A stretch of DNA of 41,618 bases from REEB76 sp049698775 (GTDB lineage Bacteria > Pseudomonadota > Gammaproteobacteria > Natronospirales > REEB76), in contig JBAVYM010000073.1 in assembly GCA_049698775.1 (NCBI GenBank), positions 1-41,618 on the forward strand, written 5' to 3'. The notes below the pieces were generated by a model. It saw only the letters and a list, made by a program, of their open reading frames with translations, made no database searches and was not told where the DNA came from. Each line of letters begins with the position of its first letter. Within the stretch, counting starts at the first letter, position 1. The translations under genes were made by a program, and so were the position numbers. This document shows, piece by piece, positions 33,974-41,491 of the stretch.

Positions 33974-35017
33974 GTGCGCAAGGTGATCTTCTGTCTGGTC
34001 CTGTTGGCCGCCGCAATTATGCCCGTTGGCGGCCGGGCGGCGGGCACGTCCGCCGCCAGCAATCATCCCATCGCCATCGTGATTCACGGCGGCGCCGGGA
34101 CCATCAGTCCCAAGGACATGACGCCGGCGCGGGAAACGGCGTACCGCTTTGTCTTGCGCAAGGCGCTGGATACCGGCTATGGCGTGCTCAAGAAAGGCGG
34201 CACCAGTCTGGATGCGGTGCAGGCCGCCATCGAAGTGATGGAGGATTCGCCGCTGTTCAACGCCGGCAAGGGCGCGGTGTTCACCCACGATGGCAAGAAC
34301 GAGATGGACGCCGCCATCATGGATGGCAGCAATATGAAAGCCGGCGCGGTGGCCGACGTGCAGCACATCAAGAATCCCATCGTGTTGGCGCGCCTCGTCA
34401 TGGAGAAAACTCCGCACGTACTTTTGGTGGCGGACGGCGCGGAAAAGTTTGCCCTGAGTCAGGGCATGGAGTTGATGCCGGCGAGTTATTTCTACACCAA
34501 GCAGCGCTGGGACGAATTGCAGCGTGCGCTCAAGAAAGAAGGCAACAAGAGCGCCGAGGTGGAGGAACAATATCCCGGCACGACCGCGCATGGCTTCGGC
34601 ACCGTGGGTGCGGTCGCGCTGGATCGTTCCGGCAATATCGCCGCCGGCACCTCGACCGGCGGGCTTACCAACAAGCTGGACGGGCGCGTTGGGGATTCGC
34701 CCATCGTAGGCGACGGCACTTACGCCAATAACCTGACCTGCGGCGAATCGGGCACCGGCATTGGCGAATACTACATGCGCCTGAATTTGACCAAGGACGT
34801 GTCGGACTTAATGGAATACAAGGGCTGGTCGCTCAAGAAAGCCGTGGATTACGAAATTTACGACAAGCTGGTGAAATTCGGCGGCAAGAACAGCGGAGGA
34901 CTCATCGCGCTGGATCGAAACGGCAATATCGTGACGGCGTTCAATACCACCGGCATGTACCGCGGCTGGGTTGACGTGCATGGGCATGTGGTGGTGAAAA
35001 TCTTCAAAGGAGAGTGA
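33974..35017 (+). CDS. Exported isoaspartyl peptidase / L-asparaginase (Ntn hydrolase)
   Basis: Plant-type asparaginase family, which self-cleaves to expose a catalytic Thr and hydrolyses beta-aspartyl peptides and asparagine. The N-terminus is a signal peptide (residues 1-22, MRKVIFCLVLLAAAIMPVGG, cleavage near GRAA), so the enzyme is predicted periplasmic. The mature protein begins IAIVIHGGAGTI. The autoprocessing site is HGFG-T210-VGAVALD, followed by STGGLTNKLDGRVGDSPIVGDGTYA, the substrate/sodium loop region. Length 347 residues. GTG 33974 is preceded by AAGGAG seven bases upstream. A shorter cytosolic paralogue follows after a repeat-filled gap. Confidence 0.93.
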   Translation: MRKVIFCLVLLAAAIMPVGGRAAGTSAASNHPIAIVIHGGAGTISPKDMTPARETAYRFVLRKALDTGYGVLKKGGTSLDAVQAAIEVMEDSPLFNAGKGAVFTHDGKNEMDAAIMDGSNMKAGAVADVQHIKNPIVLARLVMEKTPHVLLVADGAEKFALSQGMELMPASYFYTKQRWDELQRALKKEGNKSAEVEEQYPGTTAHGFGTVGAVALDRSGNIAAGTSTGGLTNKLDGRVGDSPIVGDGTYANNLTCGESGTGIGEYYMRLNLTKDVSDLMEYKGWSLKKAVDYEIYDKLVKFGGKNSGGLIALDRNGNIVTAFNTTGMYRGWVDVHGHVVVKIFKGE

Positions 35018-35066
35018 GTCTTCATGCAGGGCGAGAAATTCAATCAAGCGCAATGTATAAAAAATC

Positions 35067-35096
35067 CCCTCGCCCCTTTGGAGGAGAGGGCGAGGG
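35067..35096. repeat. CCCTCGCCC/GGGCGAGGG hairpin
   Basis: A 9-bp perfect stem with a 12-base loop lies in the gap between the two isoaspartyl peptidase genes. The flanks continue as CCCCTCGCCC and GGTGAGGGGG. It resembles the purine-rich GAGGG repeats common in GC-rich proteobacterial intergenic regions and may act as a weak terminator. Confidence 0.5.
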
Positions 35097-35137
35097 TGAG
35101 GGGGTAGAAACTTGAAGAAATATTGCTGTATCACCAC

Positions 35138-35211
35138 CCCTCATCCCCACCTTCTCCCCTCAAGCGGGAGAAGGAGTTTATGGAGCAGTGCTGAGTAAAC
35201 CTGGATGAGGG
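35138..35211. repeat. Nested inverted repeats covering the ribosome-binding site of the second isoaspartyl peptidase
   Basis: The outer arms are CCCTCATCC (35138-35146) and GGATGAGGG (35203-35211). The inner arms are CCTTCTCCC (35150-35158) and GGGAGAAGG (35166-35174), with loop CTCAAGC. The right outer arm contains GAGGG, the only Shine-Dalgarno for ATG 35216, so pairing in the mRNA would hide it. Confidence 0.55.
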
Positions 35212-35215
35212 CCAC

Positions 35216-36064
35216 ATGATGTTTTCTATCATCGTCCACGGCGGCGCGGGTGAAATTGATTCCGCGAGTTTGCCGGCACGCCTTGCCGGTTGCCGTGCCG
35301 CGGCAGAAGCCGGATATGCAATTCTCAAGGGCAACGGTCGTGCGCTGGATGCCGTGCAGGCGGCCGTGGTGATGCTGGAAGACAATCCGCTGTTCAACGC
35401 CGGCACGGGCTCCACGCTGAACCGCGATGGCCGGGTGGAAACCGATGCGGCAATCATGGACGGTGCTACATTGAAAGCCGGTGCGGTCGCGGCGGTCAGC
35501 GGCATCCGCAATCCGGTGAAGCTGGCGCGCAAAGTCATGGATGTGAGCGCGCACATTTTACTGGCGGGCACAGGCGCCAGCCGTTTCGCGGAACAGCACG
35601 GTATCGAACTTTGTGATCCTGCGGAACTCATCGTGTCGGCACAACGCGCGGAATGGGAAAAGGAACACGGCACCGTCGGTGCGGTCGCGCTGGATGCGCA
35701 CGGCCATCTCGCCGCCGCCACCTCCACCGGCGGCATTTTTGACAAACTCCCGGGGCGCGTCGGCGATACGCCGCTGATCGGCTGCGGCACCTATGCCGAT
35801 GCGCACGCCGCCGTGTCCTGCACCGGCGCAGGCGAGGACATCATCCGCACCGTGCTGGCCCGGCATGCTGCGTATCTCGTGGAGCAGGGCCTGGATTCTG
35901 CGACAGCGGCGCGCCGGGCGATTGCCGATGTCAACGCCAAGACTGAGGGCGAAGCCGGGTTAATCCTGGTGGATCGCGACGGCCGGACGGGATTTGCGCG
36001 TAACAGCGTGAATATGCCAGTGTGTGCGCTCGCGGCCGACGGCCGCCTCATCCTTGAGGGTTAA
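35216..36064 (+). CDS. Cytosolic isoaspartyl peptidase / L-asparaginase (Ntn hydrolase)
   Basis: A second member of the plant-type asparaginase family, without a signal peptide and therefore predicted cytoplasmic. It begins MMFSIIVHGGAGEID; the cleavage/nucleophile site is EKEHG-T153-VGAVALD. Substrate-region motifs are STGGIFDKLPGRVGDTPLIGCGTYAD and SCTGAGEDIIRT. Length is 282 residues, shorter than the exported neighbour because it lacks the leader and several loop insertions, including most of the pre-Thr linker. Translation may be regulated by the inverted repeat just upstream. Being adjacent to an exported paralogue, it probably arose by an old duplication; the sequences have diverged considerably. 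Confidence 0.93.
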   Translation: MMFSIIVHGGAGEIDSASLPARLAGCRAAAEAGYAILKGNGRALDAVQAAVVMLEDNPLFNAGTGSTLNRDGRVETDAAIMDGATLKAGAVAAVSGIRNPVKLARKVMDVSAHILLAGTGASRFAEQHGIELCDPAELIVSAQRAEWEKEHGTVGAVALDAHGHLAAATSTGGIFDKLPGRVGDTPLIGCGTYADAHAAVSCTGAGEDIIRTVLARHAAYLVEQGLDSATAARRAIADVNAKTEGEAGLILVDRDGRTGFARNSVNMPVCALAADGRLILEG

Positions 36065-36180
36065 CCGGCCGATTTTGCCAGTGACCGCTCCGGAAGTTTT
36101 TTAGCCATGGCCCGGAATTTGCTGGTCCGGCCACGGTCCAACTTGGCCAAACAAGCTCTTTGTCGCCTTGGAGAATAACC

Positions 36181-39100
36181 ATGCGTTACCTTCGCCACGT
36201 CCTGATTTTCCTGTTCGCCCTGACGTTGCTGGTGCCGGCTTTTGCCGCCACCGAAAAACCCAAAGCCGATCCCTATCTGAGCGCGCTGCAATGGCGACTC
36301 ATCGGCCCGTTCCGCGGCGGCCGATCCGTGGCGGTGGCCGGTGTGACTTCGGGGCCGCGCACGTTTTATTTCGGCGCTGCCGGCGGCGGTGTTTGGAAGA
36401 CCACCGACGGCGGCATTAGCTGGCAGAACGTCTCCGACAAATTCTTCAAGACCGCGCCGGTGGGTGCGTTGGCGGTGGCGCCATCCGATCCCAACGTGAT
36501 TTACGCCGGCATGGGCGAGTCCTTCATTCGCGGCGACGTGATTACCGGCGACGGTATCTACAAATCAACGGACGCCGGTAAAACCTGGCAGCACATGGGA
36601 TTGGAGAGCACCCATGTCATCAGCGAAATCGTGGTGGATCCCAATGACGCCAACACCGTGTACGTAGCGGCGTTGGGTCACGTGTTCGGCCCCAATCCGG
36701 AGCGCGGGATTTACAAGTCCAGCGACGGCGGCCAGACCTGGAAGAAAGTGCTCTTCCAGAATGATGAAACCGGCGGTATAGACATCGCACTTGATCCACA
36801 CAACCCGCGCATCCTGTTTGCTTCACTGTGGCAGGCTTCCCGCCGCCCGTGGACCTTCGTGAGCGGCGGGCTGGGTAGTGGTTTGTACAAATCCACCGAC
36901 GGCGGCGAAACCTGGAAAAACATTTCCACGCATCCGGGCTTGCCCACCGGCATTCTGGGCAAGATCGGCGTATCGGTGTCTGGCGCCGACCCGAACCGTG
37001 TGTACGCCATCATCGAGGCGAAAGACGGCGGCGTGTTTCGCTCCGACGACGACGGCGCCACCTGGCAGCGCCTGTTCCACGGCACGGAACTGACGCAGCG
37101 CGCCTGGTATTACATGCGCATCTACGCCGATCCTAAAAACGCAGATGTGGTTTACGCGCCGGAAGTGGACGGCCTGTTCAAGTCGGTGGACGGCGGTGCC
37201 ACGTTCACGCCGCTCGACACGCCGCACGGCGACAACCACGTGCTGTGGATCAATCCCACGAATCCGCTGAGTATGGTGGAAGGCAACGACGGCGGCGCGA
37301 CCGTCAGCTACGACGGCGGCAAAACCTGGAGCAGCGAGGACAACCAGCCGACCGCGCAGATTTATCACGTTACGCTCGATAACCAATTCCCGTTCCACAT
37401 CTACGGCGCCCAGCAGGACAACTCCACCATTGACATCACCAACCGCGGTGAAGGCGGCAGCATCGGCCTGCGCGACTGGCAGGATTCTGCCGGCGGCGAG
37501 AGTGGTTGGGTGGTGCCTGATCCCAACGACGCGTGCGTGGTGTACGGCGGCGGATACAGCGGACTGCTGGAACGTTTGGACAAATGCACGCGCCAGTCGC
37601 GCCTCTTGGACCCCTGGCCGGACAACCCCATGGGCCACGCAGCGGCCAACCTGAAGCACCGTTTCCAATGGGACTATCCGATCATGGTACCGGCCAATGA
37701 GCCGCATACTATATATGTGGCCTCGCAATACGTGCTCCGCAGCCGCGACGATGGCATGAGCTGGCAGACCATCAGCCCCGATCTCACCCGCAATGACAAG
37801 TCCAAACAAGCTGCTGCTGGCGGTCCGCTCACCAAGGACAATACCTCGGTCGAGTATTACGACACAGTCTTCGCACTGGCGGAATCGCCGGTGAAGGCAG
37901 GCGTGTTGTGGGCCGGTTCCGACGATGGCCTGGTGCACGTGTCCACGGACGACGGCGCGCACTGGCAGAACGTCACGCCCAAGGGACTGCCGGAATGGAG
38001 CACGGTGGACATCATCGAAGCTTCGCACTTCGAGGCGGGTACGGCTTATCTTGCCGCCTACCGTTACCGGCAGGACGATTTCCATCCGTATCTGTTCAGG
38101 ACCGCGAACTACGGCAAGAGCTGGACGGCGATTGATGATGGCATTCCGGCGGATGCACCCACGTTCACGATCCGCCAGGACACGCAGGATCCGAATCTGC
38201 TGTTCGCCGGAACCCAGCGTTCTGCCTATGTGTCGTTCGACAACGGCGCACACTGGCAGTCGTTGGCCCTGAATCTGCCGGCGGTGCAGGTGTCGGATAT
38301 AGCGATCCAGCCGCGCGAGGGCACGCTGGTGCTCGCCACCCACGGCCGCGCCTTCTGGGCGCTGGATGATCTTGGCTACTTGCGCCAGCTTGCAGCTGCA
38401 CACAAAGGCGACACGCAGTTGTTCGCGCCGCAGCATGCCTATCTGCTCTCGGGCGGTGGCTTCGGCGGCGGTAGTGCGGACGAAGGCAAGAATCCGCCGG
38501 CCGGCGCGGTGATTTTCTACAATCTGAAATCCGCACCGGCCAAGGATCAGGAAATCAAACTCAGCCTCCTGGATGCGAGCGGCAAGGACATTCGCGGCTT
38601 CAGCAGCAAAACCTTTGGCAGCGGCGAAGCCGTGAAACCCGAGCAGGATTTTTATAGCAATGGAAAGCCGCTCCCGCAACAATTGCCCGACAAGGCCGGT
38701 ATGAACCGCTTCGTGTGGAATCTGCGTTATCCCGATGTCACGCATGTATCGGGTGCGGTGTTATGGTTCGGCAGCGAGCGCGGCCCGCGCGTGCTGCCGG
38801 GAACCTATACCGTGAAGCTCACGGCCAACGGCACGACGTACACTCAGCCGCTCACGGTGCTGAACGATCCGCGTTCCAAGCTGAGTGCCGAGGATCTGGC
38901 TACGCGCCAGGCGCTGCTCATGCAGATCTACGCAAAACTGGATCAGACCGACAAGGCCATCGTGGCGCTGCGCGGTCTGCGTGGACAAATCAATGATCTG
39001 GAACAGCGTTACGCGAAATCGCCGCAGGCGCAAGCACTCGGCGATGACGCCAAGCCGCTGCTGGATGGACTCACGGGCATCGAGGATGCGCTCATCCAGA

Positions 39101-39351
39101 GCAAGGCCCATGCCAGCGAGGACGTGTTGAATTATCCGATCCGGCTGAACAACAAGCTGGCGGCGTTGTTCAGCAGCGTGGAGTTCAGCAACTCCAAACC
39201 CACGGCCCAGGACTACGCCGTGTTCCAGGAGCTGACGGCGCAGGCCGATGCCCAACTCGCCCATTGGCAGTCGGTGCAGTCAAGTGCGCTGCCGGCGCTA
39301 AACGACAAGATCAAGGCGCTGAATCTGCCGGCGATCTACCTCAAACCGTGA
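36181..39351 (+). CDS. Exported Asp-box (BNR) beta-propeller protein, sortilin/GH74-like
   Basis: A 1056-residue protein of the 'WD40/YVTN/BNR-like repeat' (COG4447) type. The signal peptide is MRYLRHVLIFLFALTLLVPAFA. I count about eleven Asp-box motifs (S/T-x-D-x-G-x-T/H-W) between residues 75 and 700, for example KTTDGGISW, KSSDGGQTW, KSTDGGETW, STDDGAHW and SFDNGAHW, which place it in the sortilin/xyloglucanase-like propeller fold. A C-terminal Ig-like strand region (GTYTVKLTANGTTYTQPLTVLNDPRS) and a final helical tail (about 900-1056) follow. ATG 36181 has TTGGAG eight bases upstream. No glycosidase acid/base pair is identifiable, so hydrolase activity is unproven. Confidence 0.9.
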   Translation: MRYLRHVLIFLFALTLLVPAFAATEKPKADPYLSALQWRLIGPFRGGRSVAVAGVTSGPRTFYFGAAGGGVWKTTDGGISWQNVSDKFFKTAPVGALAVAPSDPNVIYAGMGESFIRGDVITGDGIYKSTDAGKTWQHMGLESTHVISEIVVDPNDANTVYVAALGHVFGPNPERGIYKSSDGGQTWKKVLFQNDETGGIDIALDPHNPRILFASLWQASRRPWTFVSGGLGSGLYKSTDGGETWKNISTHPGLPTGILGKIGVSVSGADPNRVYAIIEAKDGGVFRSDDDGATWQRLFHGTELTQRAWYYMRIYADPKNADVVYAPEVDGLFKSVDGGATFTPLDTPHGDNHVLWINPTNPLSMVEGNDGGATVSYDGGKTWSSEDNQPTAQIYHVTLDNQFPFHIYGAQQDNSTIDITNRGEGGSIGLRDWQDSAGGESGWVVPDPNDACVVYGGGYSGLLERLDKCTRQSRLLDPWPDNPMGHAAANLKHRFQWDYPIMVPANEPHTIYVASQYVLRSRDDGMSWQTISPDLTRNDKSKQAAAGGPLTKDNTSVEYYDTVFALAESPVKAGVLWAGSDDGLVHVSTDDGAHWQNVTPKGLPEWSTVDIIEASHFEAGTAYLAAYRYRQDDFHPYLFRTANYGKSWTAIDDGIPADAPTFTIRQDTQDPNLLFAGTQRSAYVSFDNGAHWQSLALNLPAVQVSDIAIQPREGTLVLATHGRAFWALDDLGYLRQLAAAHKGDTQLFAPQHAYLLSGGGFGGGSADEGKNPPAGAVIFYNLKSAPAKDQEIKLSLLDASGKDIRGFSSKTFGSGEAVKPEQDFYSNGKPLPQQLPDKAGMNRFVWNLRYPDVTHVSGAVLWFGSERGPRVLPGTYTVKLTANGTTYTQPLTVLNDPRSKLSAEDLATRQALLMQIYAKLDQTDKAIVALRGLRGQINDLEQRYAKSPQAQALGDDAKPLLDGLTGIEDALIQSKAHASEDVLNYPIRLNNKLAALFSSVEFSNSKPTAQDYAVFQELTAQADAQLAHWQSVQSSALPALNDKIKALNLPAIYLKP

Positions 39352-39358
39352 CCAAAGC

Positions 39359-39372
39359 GTGAGGCGTGAGGG
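39359..39372 (+). repeat. GTGAGGN 7-mer x2
   Basis: GTGAGGC followed by GTGAGGG starts eight bases after the stop of the Asp-box gene. It has the same core as the arrays around maf at 18072 and 18692. Confidence 0.4.
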
Positions 39373-39440
39373 GATAATCGCAGAGCAGGATTTTGTGTGC
39401 GATGAGTCCCCAAAACCGCGAGAATCGCAGGTGAATGCCT

Positions 39441-39616
39441 GCCCCGGCGAAAGCCGGGGTCGCCGCTCCCACAAAAGCCCAGAACCTGACTCTTGTGGGA
39501 ACGGCGGTCCCCGCCGTGATTTCTACATCCAAAGAACCGTGGTTGGGCTGCTTCCGGCAGCCATGCCTTTCGCAGCACTTGTACAATCCCTGTACATCAC
39601 ACAACCGCTCCCACAA
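39441..39616. repeat. REP-like palindromic elements (three TTGTGGGAGCGG-type heads)
   Basis: The 39352-39690 gap contains CCGCTCCCACAA at 39463-39474 and identically at 39605-39616 (TTGTGGGAGCGG on the minus strand). A plus-strand copy TTGTGGGAACGG lies at 39493-39504. The plus copy continues into an ACGGCGG-TCC-CCGCCGT hairpin (39501-39517). The first minus copy continues into a CCCCGGC-GAAA-GCCGGGG hairpin (39442-39459). Head plus hairpin is the layout of REP sequences that RAYT transposases mobilise; the first two copies face each other like a BIME. No gene is present here. Confidence 0.6.
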
Positions 39617-39626
39617 TAGAATCCTT

Positions 39627-39642
39627 GATACGCAAGCGTATC
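39627..39642. repeat. Perfect palindrome GATACGC-AA-GCGTATC
   Basis: A 7-2-7 inverted repeat 49 bases before ATG 39691. It could be a regulator-binding site for the following membrane-sensor gene, but no promoter hexamers are convincing around it. Confidence 0.35.
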
Positions 39643-39690
39643 CTGCATTGACTGAAGTAACATCTGCCTGGGGGCTGGGGAGGGCAATCC

Positions 39691-40140
39691 ATGAGTATTA
39701 GAAACTGGGTGGCGCTGCTGGTCAGCATTCTGGTGGCGGCGGTGTGCTTGTATCTGCCGTTTGTTCCGCAGACAGTGCTGCCGGTCGGAACCCGGCCGCT
39801 GGATCGCCAGCATTACCGTGTCGAGACCAGTTCTTACGGGGTTGCATTGCCGGCGGGATTGCAGCCGGGTGATGTGGTGAACACCACGCACATGGATACC
39901 CTGTCGCGACTCGGCCTGACGACCTACTCGATTCCTCTCGCAGGTACACGCATTACCTTGACGGTGAGCCGGCAAGGCCGCGAGCTGTCAGTGCCGGTGA
40001 CCTTTGTGCCGCTACCTGTCACCGCGGTGAACGTGACCGATACGGCGCTCGGCCTCGCGCTGATCTGGCTGGTGGCCGCATTGGGTTTGCTGATCTTGTG
40101 GCGCGGCCATCGTCTGGCTGCTACCGGTGTTGGAATCTGA
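39691..40140 (+). CDS. N-terminal part of an interrupted membrane sensor (PDZ-like region)
   Basis: The 149-residue stretch begins with a transmembrane helix (VALLVSILVAAVCLYLPFV). A soluble, PDZ-like segment follows (residues 40-108, with GVALPAGLQPGDVV and GTRITLTVSRQGRELSVPVTFVPL), then a second helix (LALIWLVAALGLLILW). GGGGAGGG upstream of ATG 39691 is a strong Shine-Dalgarno. The stretch ends at TGA 40138-40140, but the same frame stays open for another 435 codons directly after it. The TGA falls between two predicted helices, where uninterrupted proteins of this layout continue. Most likely this is the front of one protein of about 585 residues with a nonsense change, perhaps from TGG. 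Confidence 0.7.
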   Translation: MSIRNWVALLVSILVAAVCLYLPFVPQTVLPVGTRPLDRQHYRVETSSYGVALPAGLQPGDVVNTTHMDTLSRLGLTTYSIPLAGTRITLTVSRQGRELSVPVTFVPLPVTAVNVTDTALGLALIWLVAALGLLILWRGHRLAATGVGI

Positions 40141-40152
40141 TGTCTCGCAAAA

Positions 40153-41448
40153 TTGTGCTGGGAGATACCCATCAGCCTGGGATTGCCACTGCCGGTATCC
40201 GGCTGGCTGGATATGGCGGGCATGGCCGTGTTTTATTCCGGTACCTTGATAGGTCTGTATCTGCTGGCCGAGGATTTGGCGTGGGAGCAGGTCCATAACA
40301 AGACGCGGCGCTGGAGCCGCGCCGGATTCCTGCTGTTGGTGATCATTTACCTGTTTGCATTCGTGGGGAATGACCTGGCTTTCCATCTCGGCGGCAGTTG
40401 GCTGTTCAATCCCGCGCATCTCAATGCGCGGGTGATCGCCCACTTGGCGGCATTTACCGTTCCCTTGGGCATATTGATGTCGCGCTATCGTCATGTAGAG
40501 GCCGCAGATCGCGCGCGTATTCGCTGGGTGTTGTTCAGCGGCGTGGGGATTGTGGCTGCGTACCTGGTGAACGGCAGTTTGGAGGATGTGGTGCTCAATG
40601 ATGTCACGAGCGACATACTCTATAGCGTCTTCAGCGCGTGGGCTTTCATCGGATTCACCTATGCGGTGTTGCGGCATCGTTTGGTAGCCGTGCACGTGGT
40701 GCTGAACCGCGCGCTGGTTTACGCCATTGCGATTACGGTGATCGTCGCCGTGTTCGGCATGCTGGAAAGTCTGCTCGAAAATGTCGCATTGGGAGATCGG
40801 GCGAGCATACTCCTGGAGTTGGCGGTGCCGCTGGTGCTTGGCATCCTGTTCAACAATCTGCACAAGCGCATTGAGCAGTGGGTGGAATACCTGTTTTTCC
40901 GCAGGCAATTCCGTGCCGAAGCCGCGCTGGCGCAATTTGCCAAGGAGTGCGGTTTCATCACCAGCGCCCGCGCGCTGTTGGACCGCACCATCGAGGAAGT
41001 CCTGCGGCATGCCCGCGCGCCGGCGGCAGCCATTTATGAACAGACGGGCAACGGCTACCGCCGCTTGCGGCAACAGGGCACACGTAATTATCCGGACAAG
41101 CTGTCTCTGGACGATCCGGTCTGTGTGCGGCTGCGTGCCAACCTGGCTGAAACCGACCTGGATGAACTTGGCAGTGTGCTGGGCGATGAGGGCGTGGTTT
41201 TCCCGGTGGTGCTGCGCGGTGTCGTCATTGGTGCGCTGGTATGTGCGTCACGGCCGGGAGAAATCTACACGTCCAAGGAGCGGGCGCTGCTGTTGCATGC
41301 CGCGCACGAGGTGGGTGCTTCGCTGCATGCCATGTACGTGAATGAAGCCCGCTCCTTCCTGGCCGGAGTGGCGGACGGAACCTTGCCGTCCGCGGCTAAA
41401 ACCCAGGCGGCGGCGCAACAGCTCGTGCGTGCGGTTGTGGCGGCGTGA
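40153..41448 (+). CDS. C-terminal part of the interrupted membrane sensor (multi-TM plus GAF-like region)
   Basis: In the same frame as the preceding fragment, separated only by TGA 40138-40140 and a few sense codons. It contains about seven hydrophobic helices (residues 20-245), a charged linker (LHKRIEQWVEYLFFRRQFRAEAALAQFAKE) and a GAF-like domain (about 275-400, with AAIYEQTGNGYRRLR and VVFPVVLRGVVIGALVCA). It ends without a kinase or cyclase domain. If translated separately, the TTG at 40153 or the ATG at 40213 could serve, but neither has a clear Shine-Dalgarno. The layout resembles the membrane input halves of sensor kinases; the signal is unknown. Confidence 0.7.
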   Translation: MCWEIPISLGLPLPVSGWLDMAGMAVFYSGTLIGLYLLAEDLAWEQVHNKTRRWSRAGFLLLVIIYLFAFVGNDLAFHLGGSWLFNPAHLNARVIAHLAAFTVPLGILMSRYRHVEAADRARIRWVLFSGVGIVAAYLVNGSLEDVVLNDVTSDILYSVFSAWAFIGFTYAVLRHRLVAVHVVLNRALVYAIAITVIVAVFGMLESLLENVALGDRASILLELAVPLVLGILFNNLHKRIEQWVEYLFFRRQFRAEAALAQFAKECGFITSARALLDRTIEEVLRHARAPAAAIYEQTGNGYRRLRQQGTRNYPDKLSLDDPVCVRLRANLAETDLDELGSVLGDEGVVFPVVLRGVVIGALVCASRPGEIYTSKERALLLHAAHEVGASLHAMYVNEARSFLAGVADGTLPSAAKTQAAAQQLVRAVVAA

Positions 41449-41491
41449 CGAAAGTTGGAATCTATCGGAGCCACCTTGATTTTCAATTGCA

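Noticed and set aside
33601..34731. 376-codon plus-strand frame overlapping the exported isoaspartyl peptidase
   Set aside because: Arg/Gly-rich translation over a hairpin-rich gap and the real gene; the true gene has a Shine-Dalgarno, a signal peptide and an intact active site.
36823..38745. 640-codon open frame on the minus strand inside the Asp-box gene
   Set aside because: Its product is Val/Arg/His/Ala-rich with no domain, while the plus-strand frame has a signal peptide and eleven Asp-boxes. It is a shadow of a GC-rich gene.
40138..40175. TGA followed by a small GCTGGG...CAGC stem as a possible selenocysteine insertion signal
   Set aside because: The stem is short and bulged, its position and loop are not typical, and a Sec residue in a membrane-sensor loop has no precedent known to me. 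A nonsense change is simpler.
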